Below are positions 1 through 5,597 of a stretch of 6,681 bases of DNA, piece after piece. The stretch lies in contig CACZNZ010000498.1 of the NCBI GenBank assembly GCA_902782625.1, positions 1 to 6,681 of the forward strand, given 5' to 3'. How positions within the stretch are numbered: position 1 is the first letter of the stretch; the number at the start of each line of letters is the position of its first letter. The notes beneath the pieces were generated by a model that was not told the DNA's origin, did no database searches, and saw nothing but the letters and a program-made list of their open reading frames with translations. Position numbers and translations under genes: made by a program. The stretch comes from an uncultured Lachnospiraceae bacterium (GTDB lineage Bacteria > Bacillota > Clostridia > Lachnospirales > Lachnospiraceae).

Positions 1-1
1 A

Positions 2-364
2 ACGCTGAAACTGCCGCCCGCGCTGAAAGAGCTTCCCGAGGAGCCGAACAGGGACGAGGACGACCTTGCCTATGCGTACTGGCTTGGCTACATTTACCGC
101 TGCGAATGCCTGATGCATGAAGAATCCAGCAGAATGGTGTACGGAGCGTTTTCAGAGGAGATCATGAGAGCGGCTTATAAAAAGCTCCTTGAAAGCCCCA
201 TGGGTCAGCGGGATTTGGTCGATAGTGCCCTGGATATCTGTGGTGAGCTCGATCATTTCCTTGTAGAAAAATTGTGGCCGGAAAAGAAGAAGCGTGAACG
301 CCGAAAGCAGGAAATTGAAATGGCGCGCCCGTCTAGACGCATTGCCAGTATGCATGAAGAATAA
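2..364 (+). CDS. Small helical hypothetical protein, 5' end missing
   Basis: This reading frame is open from the window edge to a TAA at 362-364, giving 120 visible residues; the true start lies upstream. An internal ATG at 113 exists, but the open frame before it reads as convincing protein (acidic stretch, then AYWLGYIYRCEC), so I take the gene as longer than that ATG implies. The visible part is mostly helical: an acidic start, an aromatic segment YWLGYIYR, then HEESSRMVYGAFSEE, and a very basic tail (PEKKKRERRKQE). The pattern 'YW-GY-YR ... ESS--VY ... E-M--AY' reminds me of small clostridial proteins encoded next to DUF3791/DUF3990 (ADP-ribosyltransferase-like) genes, but this is from memory and is only a resemblance. 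No catalytic motif is visible. It ends 35 bases before the next gene and may belong to the same or a preceding transcript. Function unknown. Confidence 0.75.
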   Translation, partial: TLKLPPALKELPEEPNRDEDDLAYAYWLGYIYRCECLMHEESSRMVYGAFSEEIMRAAYKKLLESPMGQRDLVDSALDICGELDHFLVEKLWPEKKKRERRKQEIEMARPSRRIASMHEE

Positions 365-365
365 G

Positions 366-381
366 CCGGCGGATCAGCCGG
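366..381 (+). other. GC-only hairpin between genes
   Basis: CCGGC (366-370) pairs with GCCGG (377-381) around a 6-base loop, directly after the stop codon of the first gene and 5 bases before the Shine-Dalgarno AAGGAGGG (387-394) of the next. No T-run follows, so it is not a normal terminator. It could protect mRNA ends or tune translation, or be chance. Confidence 0.35.
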
Positions 382-399
382 AAAACAAGGAGGGTTTTT

Positions 400-1230
400 A
401 TGGACACAATGCAGCCCTGGAACCAGATGCCCCAGGGGTACAGAGCAGGCCAGGGTTATTTCCCACCGCGTCCTTTCAACAGAGCACAGACTCCGGGGCA
501 GCAGGGGCCCCCTCTGACGGACACCTCTCAGCAGATGGAATGGCTTAGCGGCCTGAGCCGGGAGGAAAAGCTGGAAGCAAAGCGTCTTGCAGAGCAGGCA
601 ATGTTCAGCTTCGAAGGTTACCAGGTGGTGAGGCGCGAGTTTATTTCCCATCAGTTTGACCCTGCCATGACCATCCGGGGGACGAGCATTACCTTCAACA
701 ATTCGTGTATCAGCAAGCTGGAAGATGCAACCTATATCCACTTCCTTATCAACCCTATGAAAAAGCGCCTTTTAATTCGTTCTGTAAACGAGGGTGCCAG
801 AGACGCAGTCCGCTGGTGTGTCGTCAAAGGGGACAAAAGGAAAAGTCGGCAAATCAGCTGCAAAAGATTTACTGCAAGACTGTATGAAATGTTGAAGTGG
901 GAGCCGGAGTACCGATACAAGTTGCAGGGTATGAAAATCAACTACGAGGGTGAGGACATGTATCTTTTTGACCTGACTTCAGTTGAAGGTTTCCTCCCTC
1001 AGCATCGTGATCCACAGACAGGAAAAATCTCCAAAGCTGAAGCAGTTTTACCGGAAGAATGGGGAAACAGTTATGGAATGAGCGTAGAAGAGCATGCAGC
1101 ATCTACCATGGTTGATCTTTCCAGTGGTTATACCCCCGTGAAGCTGGACGAGCCTGATGCAAATTGGCAGTCCACAGAGGAATATGACGATGCAGAAATG
1201 CCGAGCCCTGAAGAGGAGGAGCATATATGA
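400..1230 (+). CDS. Module protein A, 276 aa, uncharacterised
   Basis: The ATG start is secure: AAGGAGGG at 387-394 sits 5 bases upstream. Residues 1-45 are rich in Pro, Gln and Gly and look disordered. Residues 47-80 form a charged helix (EWLSGLSREEKLEAKRLAEQ) leading into FEGYQVVRREF. Residues 87-200 carry the module shared with three other proteins here: a short beta/helix start ITFNNSCISKL (97-107), a strand pair YIHFLINPMKKRLLIR (112-127), a basic region with conserved spacing (RDAVRWC, then SRQISCKRF), helix LYEMLKW ending at Trp167, and a closing strand MYLFDLTS (187-194). The C-terminal tail (from about 255) is strongly acidic and ends EEEEHI. No enzyme motif, signal peptide or membrane segment is visible. 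This protein type with the VVRREF and ITFN-CI signatures is, as I recall, widespread but unnamed in clostridia. Its TGA overlaps the next ATG (ATGA), so the two are translationally coupled. Confidence 0.93.
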   Translation: MDTMQPWNQMPQGYRAGQGYFPPRPFNRAQTPGQQGPPLTDTSQQMEWLSGLSREEKLEAKRLAEQAMFSFEGYQVVRREFISHQFDPAMTIRGTSITFNNSCISKLEDATYIHFLINPMKKRLLIRSVNEGARDAVRWCVVKGDKRKSRQISCKRFTARLYEMLKWEPEYRYKLQGMKINYEGEDMYLFDLTSVEGFLPQHRDPQTGKISKAEAVLPEEWGNSYGMSVEEHAASTMVDLSSGYTPVKLDEPDANWQSTEEYDDAEMPSPEEEEHI

Positions 1231-1601
1231 ATCCGAGAAATGAACAGCTTCTTCTGACAATGAATTTCCAGGATGAAACAATGATGATCAACGATGGAAT
1301 TCTGAATGCGCTTGGACGACCGAAGCATGTACAGATTCTTATTAATGATGGGGCGAAACGTCTCTTGCTTCGCCCCTGCGAAATGGACAGCAACCAGGCT
1401 GTAGTCATCCCGGCGGATCATATCGTTCAGGTGGAGATCGGAGCAAGGCGGCTTCTCAAAAAAATCCGGAAACTGGCCGGATGGGAAACGGAGCAGCCCA
1501 GGATCTGCGCCGGAGAGTTTGTTGACGAGCATCAGGCAGTATTTTTCGATCTTTCAAGAGCAATAGCGGTTACCCCGGAAGCTGCTGCCCATACTGCATA
1601 A
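1227..1601 (+). CDS. Module protein B, 124 aa, minimal single-module protein
   Basis: The start ATG shares bases with the stop of the previous gene (ATGA, 1227-1230) and is served by a GAGGAGGAG purine run inside the end of that gene. The protein is almost nothing but the shared module: MMINDGILNALGRPKHVQ (19-36), strand LLLRPC (46-51), helix RRLLKKIRKLAGW ending at Trp86, and the final strand VFFDLS (105-110). Compared with protein A it lacks the disordered N-terminus and acidic tail. The conserved positions match well: 'I-----L----YV--LIN--KRLL-RP', then helix plus W, then '-FFDL'. This supports one fold repeated in separate polypeptides. No catalytic residues are evident. It is followed by a 12-base gap and then the Fic-like gene, so the two are almost certainly co-transcribed and may act together. 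Confidence 0.9.
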   Translation: MNPRNEQLLLTMNFQDETMMINDGILNALGRPKHVQILINDGAKRLLLRPCEMDSNQAVVIPADHIVQVEIGARRLLKKIRKLAGWETEQPRICAGEFVDEHQAVFFDLSRAIAVTPEAAAHTA

Positions 1602-1613
1602 TGAGGTGACGTA

Positions 1614-3566
1614 ATGGACAAAGACACCTTACTTCAGTATTTCGACCGGCATTATATCCCCAGACGCGATATGCTTCCCCGCATTCCCCTGGGGATTAAC
1701 CCTGATGAGTTTTGGAAGGAACTCCAAAGCCGAAGAAGGGCAAAGAGCAGTACGCTCCCGATCCATGGGCCTACGGGTTCTCCATACTGGTATGTTACAA
1801 CGGAGCATATGGTAGAGGCAAGTGAAACGATTGTAAAGGAACTCATGGCAAATGACGAAGTGTTCTTTCATGGGCCGCCGATGATTGCCCCACTGGAGGA
1901 GGTGTTTTACACAAGCTTCGTGGAAGGATCACCAATGACGATGCAGGCAGCCATGGAGTATCTGGAAGGAGGCGAAGAACCCCGGAATATTGAAGAGCAG
2001 ATGATAGTAAACAATCGCGGCGCCTTGGGCTTTGCTTCCGCGAATCTTTACCATCCTGTTGATGAGGAATTCATCAAAATGCTTACGCTCATCCTTACGC
2101 AGAATATGGATGACGGGGGAAGGGAATACCGCACTTCGGATTGGGTGAGTATTCCTTCAATGATGGGCGAGTCATATGAACTGCCCACTGCAATAAGTAT
2201 CCCGGATCGGATGAGAGAACTGACAACATATCTTGGTGATCCTCTGATTCATCCACTGATGAAAGCCGCTGTTGCGCATGCGTGGATTCTGGCAGCAAGA
2301 CCCTTCCCGGAAGGAAATGAGAGGCTTGCACGGCTGCTGTCGTCGGTAATTCTTGTCCGCTTTGGGTATTCTTTTCTTGGGGAGATCAGCCTGTCGGAAC
2401 TGGTGGCGAAAAACGGATATCCATATTATAACGCAATCGCAAATATCCTGCGCAAAGAAAATGAAGGTGATCTGACCTATTTTCTTGAGTATTATCTGCT
2501 CCTCCTGGCGCAGGCAGTGGATGAACGTCGGCATCGAAAGCTTAACACTGATACAGATAATAGTGCGATAGAACTTGAGATGGCGAGAATACCGTTGATA
2601 GCGACGAATGTGCCGGATCTCAATCATCCGGCGGAAAAGGCCGAAAAGACGAAACAGAATTCGCCGGCAAAAAGGCCAAGACAGAAAGCGAAACCCGCCC
2701 GTGATGCCATCGAAGAAAGCCTCGCTGCGGAAGGATTCGTTAGTCTTTTTGATGATGACGCAGCTGAGGGGGAAAATCAGCCGCCGGAGGGGGGTGAAAA
2801 TCGCTGGAGCGGCGACGAAAAAGTTAGAGAAAAACTGATGACAATTATTTCAAGAAATGCCAGGTTACTGCCGGATTTTGCAAGGGTGCTGATAAGATTC
2901 CTGGACGAAGGGAAATTCATATTCACCGTAAAAGACATAGAGCCCATGGTTGAATTTGACGCGACAAAGGTTAACAAAGCTGTCTACCAACTCAGGGAGA
3001 AAGGAATCATAGAAACGATAGGGAAGACCGATACATATGCTTTGTACACTTTCAGTTGTGGAGAGCTGTCCGATTCGGATTATTCCGCAAATATGATTCG
3101 CTGCCTGAATGACCTTGCCAATGGCTCGCAATCCATGAAGGACAAAAGGATCGGCACAATGCTCCTGGGGCATTTGAGGCAGGGGTATATCACGATCCAT
3201 GACTACGAAGAAACAGGGGACGGAAACAGATGGGCGGAAGACATGAAGTTGGCGGAGCAGATGGGCTTTGTCAGGCGTATATCGAAAGAACGATGCAACA
3301 TCCTATGTGATGCCCAACCGTGCTTTGAAATGCTTGATAATGGTCAGAAAAGGCGTGCAAGGCTAATGTATGAGACATTTGGAGAGGATAGCTTCTCTCT
3401 GGAGATGGTAGTAGCAACGCTGGACTACAGTTCTTCAACGGCTAGCGCCTATCTGCATCAATTTACGCTGTTGCGGATTCTGGATTGCAAGAAAGAGGAT
3501 GTAACTCTATATCAGTTCCTTGTGAATCCAAAGGAGCATCCGGAGGTCTTTGACTCAGTAGCATAA
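1614..3566 (+). CDS. Fic-like (Fido fold) protein with degenerate active site and winged-helix-like C-terminus, 650 aa
   Basis: Start ATG has GAGGTGA about 7 bases upstream; the gene ends in tandem stops TAATAA. Residues 60-310 are a Fido domain. An N-terminal part ends in the inhibitory-type signature TSFVEG (100-105), followed by the usual helix and EEPRN...NNRGAL (121-137). The flap YRTSDWVSI is at 172-180. The Fic core is at 212-250 (IHPLMKAAVAHAWIL, then RPFPEGNERLAR at 229-240), and the tail helix YYNAIANILRKENEGDLTYF at 271-290. Active Fic enzymes read HPFx[D/E]GNGRxxR and transfer AMP to Ser/Thr/Tyr. Here the catalytic His is Arg229 (codon AGA) and the second Gly is Glu236, while Phe231, Glu233, Gly-Asn, Arg237 and Arg240 remain. 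Residues 335-400 are a charged, low-complexity linker (PAKRPRQKAKPARD). Residues about 404-640 contain two or three segments that look like winged helices. Together this suggests a non-AMPylating, nucleic-acid-linked Fido protein, probably cytoplasmic; activity of another kind cannot be excluded. Confidence 0.93.
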   Translation: MDKDTLLQYFDRHYIPRRDMLPRIPLGINPDEFWKELQSRRRAKSSTLPIHGPTGSPYWYVTTEHMVEASETIVKELMANDEVFFHGPPMIAPLEEVFYTSFVEGSPMTMQAAMEYLEGGEEPRNIEEQMIVNNRGALGFASANLYHPVDEEFIKMLTLILTQNMDDGGREYRTSDWVSIPSMMGESYELPTAISIPDRMRELTTYLGDPLIHPLMKAAVAHAWILAARPFPEGNERLARLLSSVILVRFGYSFLGEISLSELVAKNGYPYYNAIANILRKENEGDLTYFLEYYLLLLAQAVDERRHRKLNTDTDNSAIELEMARIPLIATNVPDLNHPAEKAEKTKQNSPAKRPRQKAKPARDAIEESLAAEGFVSLFDDDAAEGENQPPEGGENRWSGDEKVREKLMTIISRNARLLPDFARVLIRFLDEGKFIFTVKDIEPMVEFDATKVNKAVYQLREKGIIETIGKTDTYALYTFSCGELSDSDYSANMIRCLNDLANGSQSMKDKRIGTMLLGHLRQGYITIHDYEETGDGNRWAEDMKLAEQMGFVRRISKERCNILCDAQPCFEMLDNGQKRRARLMYETFGEDSFSLEMVVATLDYSSSTASAYLHQFTLLRILDCKKEDVTLYQFLVNPKEHPEVFDSVA

Positions 3567-3593
3567 TAAGAAAAGGGAAGCGGTGGGTGGGAA

Positions 3594-3599
3594 AAGGAG
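3594..3599 (+). promoter_or_regulatory. Shine-Dalgarno AAGGAG deciding the start of the 225-aa gene
   Basis: AAGGAG lies 5 bases before ATG 3605. An in-frame GTG at 3587 is upstream of this site and would place it inside the gene, so 3605 is preferred. Confidence 0.75.
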
Positions 3600-3604
3600 C
3601 AAAA

Positions 3605-4282
3605 ATGAAAAAAACAACTTCACTTTTGAAAGACAATCAGTTTTTTGCCGACCTGATAAACGGGCCGTGCAAGCCAGTGAGCGAAGGAGCTGGATCTGAA
3701 GAGCTAAAATCGTTTATCCCGGTCAACCCTGATTGGATTGATGATGAAATGTCGGAGCGGCTTACATGTGTTTATCGAGGCTTGATTCCGAGAGAGATGC
3801 CGTTTGAAACCCTTGTCCGGGTGGTAAAGAATCCGGATGTCCTTATGAACGGAATCGCGGTAGATGACAGCAGCAAGCGGACACGGTATATCGTGGTTAC
3901 AATTGTGAGGGATATGGGTTATCCGTACGAAGAAAACTACCCGTTGATCCAGAGCATGGGGATCGTTAGTCTTGGTACGTGGGAAATGGCCAGAGCAGCA
4001 ATTACCGCAAGTGAGGAATTTGCGAAAATCGTGATAACGGAGCTGCCGGTGTCGCCGATTCTCAACAACGCACACCCTGAATGGGTAAGCCTTTATGTTG
4101 GACGTAAAGGATTTAAAGGACCTAAAAACCTTCGCTCTATGGCGATCATCGATAAAAAAACATCTGACGATTTTGAACTGGATACGCACCTGTATGATCT
4201 GCATTCTATTGATGATCCCTTAGTACAGAGATTGCTCGAGGCTGTGGATGAGGATGAAAAAGATGAACGAATTGAGATTTGA
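3605..4282 (+). CDS. Uncharacterised 225-aa protein E
   Basis: I do not recognise this protein. It starts at ATG 3605 after AAGGAG; the longer GTG frame from 3587 adds only MGKGAK and is less likely. The N-terminus is short and basic (MKKTTSLLKDNQFF) without a hydrophobic core, so it is not a signal peptide. Residues 40-85 (FIPVNPDWIDDEMSER, LIPREMPFETLVRVV) and 95-150 look alpha/beta, with a strand RYIVVTIVRDMG, a segment PLIQSMGIVSLGTWEMARAA, and a second strand region IVITELPVSPI. Residues 155-200 hold PEWVSLYVGRKGF and a likely beta strand SMAIID. The C-terminus is very acidic (AVDEDEKDERIEI). It does not obviously share the module of the neighbouring A-D proteins. It follows the Fic-like gene by 38 bases and overlaps the next gene, so it belongs to the same transcript and is probably part of the same system. 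No catalytic motif is evident. Confidence 0.85.
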   Translation: MKKTTSLLKDNQFFADLINGPCKPVSEGAGSEELKSFIPVNPDWIDDEMSERLTCVYRGLIPREMPFETLVRVVKNPDVLMNGIAVDDSSKRTRYIVVTIVRDMGYPYEENYPLIQSMGIVSLGTWEMARAAITASEEFAKIVITELPVSPILNNAHPEWVSLYVGRKGFKGPKNLRSMAIIDKKTSDDFELDTHLYDLHSIDDPLVQRLLEAVDEDEKDERIEI

Positions 4283-4769
4283 TAGTCACGCCGTATCTGA
4301 CGGTATGTCTTATGACGCAGAATCTGATTGGGAAAGCATGGGCTTGCAGCATAAAGACACAACGCGTTTTGAATATCTCAGGATAGCGCTTGACAAATAT
4401 GATTATAGAAACAGCTTGATGATGATTATGGACTACTCCGGGAAAGGCAGAGTGACTTTTAACAAAGGATGCCTTAGGGCAATTAAGAATCCGCGCTACG
4501 TACAATGCGTTCTGGACGAAAATACATTGACCTTTGCGGTTTCAGGGATATGTGCCGAGGCGGCAAGAATGATGAAAAATGCGGCAAAGAGGAAATTAAA
4601 TGGCAGCGTGGAACTGAAAAAAAGCGGAGCCTTTCTAAAAAAACTTGATCATATTATGTGTTGGAATCCTGCTCAAAAGAGAATGTTCTTAGGAAAAGTA
4701 GAAAATGGTATTCTATTTTTCGATTTGAAGGAAATTGCTGCTTACGTTCCTGACTGGTCAAAACGTTGA
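4248..4769 (+). CDS. Module protein C, 173 aa, uncharacterised
   Basis: Start choice is uncertain. ATG 4248 has GAGG at 4238-4241 with a 6-base gap. ATG 4263 (beginning MNELRFDSH) has GAGG at 4250-4253 with a 9-base gap. Either start overlaps the end of the 225-aa gene, implying translational coupling. Residues 1-55 are a charged leader with no similarity I can see to the other proteins. Residues 58-167 are the shared module: MIMDYSGKGRVTFNKGCL (59-76), NPRYVQCVLD (81-90), a basic middle with helix RMMKNAAKRKL, helix FLKKLDHIMCW ending at Trp139, and strand ILFFDLKEIAAYV (155-167). The protein closely resembles the next one, D, in the first part of the module, and the two genes look like an old tandem duplication. 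No enzyme motif, signal or membrane segment is visible. Confidence 0.87.
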   Translation: MRMKKMNELRFDSHAVSDGMSYDAESDWESMGLQHKDTTRFEYLRIALDKYDYRNSLMMIMDYSGKGRVTFNKGCLRAIKNPRYVQCVLDENTLTFAVSGICAEAARMMKNAAKRKLNGSVELKKSGAFLKKLDHIMCWNPAQKRMFLGKVENGILFFDLKEIAAYVPDWSKR

Positions 4770-4791
4770 CTCAAATAATACACATAAAAAT

Positions 4792-4796
4792 GGAGG
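4792..4796 (+). promoter_or_regulatory. Shine-Dalgarno GGAGG deciding the start of module protein D
   Basis: GGAGG lies 8 bases before ATG 4805, an ideal spacing. In-frame alternatives are ATG 4790, which overlaps this site, and TTG 4766, which overlaps the previous stop; both are less likely. Confidence 0.8.
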
Positions 4797-4804
4797 AGAA
4801 AACA

Positions 4805-5344
4805 ATGGTTTGCCCTGGAAAACTGTCAGAAATTGATATAAGCAAATATGAAGTTGTAAAGCGAAGCGATTTCATCAAAGAGAATACACAGGAAAGCAGC
4901 GCAATACCTGTTTTGCCAACGGAAAGCGATGGTCTTATGATATTTGACTATGAGCGTCCTGGCACAGTGACTTTTAGCAAGGAATGCCTTGAAGCGATAG
5001 GCGACCCAGAGTATGTTTTGCTAACGATAAATCTGAAAAGACGGGTATTTTTGCTGGTAAAAGTTGAGAAAGAAGACAAGATCAGCAAGAGGCATAAACC
5101 TTGCAGAGTAGAGAGAGATGAAGAAGGCAGCTTCGTGTGTGAGAATAGCTATGGCTTTTTATCCAGACTCGCAGAAGAAATGCGGTGGCATCCCGGTAGT
5201 AGTACAAAAATGTTGTTTTCAGGAGAAGCACATGGAGATAGGATTGCTTTCTTCCTTGACGATGTGATCATGTTTAATACAGGCGATGTCGATGAACTTG
5301 TCGAGTTTATGGCGAATGAAATGGCAGACCAGACTTCAGTATAA
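4805..5344 (+). CDS. Module protein D, 179 aa, uncharacterised
   Basis: I start this gene at ATG 4805 because of the well-placed GGAGG; the frame is open further upstream to a TTG at 4766. Residues 1-40 form a variable leader (VKRSDFIKENTQESS). Residues 43-157 are the shared module: LMIFDYERPGTVTFSKECL (44-62), DPEYVLLTINLKRRVFLLVKV (67-87), a charged insert (KEDKISKRHKPCRVERDEEG), helix GFLSRLAEEMRW ending at Trp128, then KMLFSG and strand RIAFFLDDVIMFN (146-158). The charged insert makes its middle longer than in C or B. The tail is acidic (DVDELVEFMANEMADQ). It is the last gene of the run; the terminator at 5491 follows about 150 bases later. Base composition at its start is clearly more AT-rich than in A (hand count: 32% GC in 4801-4860 against 48% in 1141-1200). 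Function unknown. Confidence 0.88.
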   Translation: MVCPGKLSEIDISKYEVVKRSDFIKENTQESSAIPVLPTESDGLMIFDYERPGTVTFSKECLEAIGDPEYVLLTINLKRRVFLLVKVEKEDKISKRHKPCRVERDEEGSFVCENSYGFLSRLAEEMRWHPGSSTKMLFSGEAHGDRIAFFLDDVIMFNTGDVDELVEFMANEMADQTSV

Positions 5345-5363
5345 CAGAAAAGATTTGTAACGG

Positions 5364-5438
5364 GATAATCCTTTTTCAGCTATTGATAATCTCATCATAT
5401 TTGCGGAGGTACTCGGTGTTCCGATAGATAGGATTATC
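5364..5438. repeat. Three GATAATC heptamers (two direct, one inverted)
   Basis: GATAATC occurs at 5364-5370 and 5385-5391 on the plus strand, 21 bases apart (about two helical turns), and as its complement GATTATC at 5432-5438. The outer two extend to an 8-base inverted pair (GATAATCC with GGATTATC). They could be operator or iteron-like sites next to a replication-type ATPase gene. A further copy inside the ATPase coding region (6034-6040) warns that chance is possible. Confidence 0.35.
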
Positions 5439-5490
5439 GTGAGAAAGCATATTAAGCCAAAATAGTAGTCGTTATATCATAAATGGCGAG

Positions 5491-5526
5491 GGAGATGTCC
5501 AGGCATTGGGCCAGACATCTCCTTTT
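5491..5526 (+). terminator. Rho-independent terminator closing the operon
   Basis: A perfect 9-base stem, GGAGATGTC (5491-5499) with GACATCTCC (5514-5522), is capped by a further 3-base pair GGC/GCC in the loop and followed by TTTT at 5523-5526. The T-run is on the plus-strand side only, so it stops rightward transcripts from the module/Fic operon, or acts as an attenuator before the ATPase gene. Confidence 0.82.
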
Positions 5527-5597
5527 CACAAACAGATTCATCTCAGGCAGTAGTAGCCGCCTGTTAGGAATGACCTCGGATAAAGGAAGCTTAAAAA

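Noticed and set aside
253..741. 162-aa minus-strand ORF
   Set aside because: Lies antisense to the first gene and protein A, both with ribosome sites and protein-like composition; its product is Cys/Pro-rich without family features.
1128..1532. 134-aa minus-strand ORF
   Set aside because: Antisense to A and B, which share a recognisable module; a shadow frame.
1614..3566. Fic-like gene as an ordinary AMPylating toxin
   Set aside because: The catalytic His is replaced by Arg, and the protein is far longer than simple Fic toxins, with DNA-binding-like additions.
3704..4204. 166-aa minus-strand ORF
   Set aside because: Antisense to the 225-aa gene, which has a good ribosome site and operon position; the minus product is His/Arg/Phe-rich and unlike a real protein.
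5355..5390. TTGTAA ... GATAAT as a sigma-70 promoter
   Set aside because: The spacer is 24 bases, too long for a normal -35/-10 pair.
5544..5563. CAGGC/GCCTG hairpin as a second terminator
   Set aside because: Only a 5-base stem with a 10-base loop and no T-run; at most part of the leader structure.
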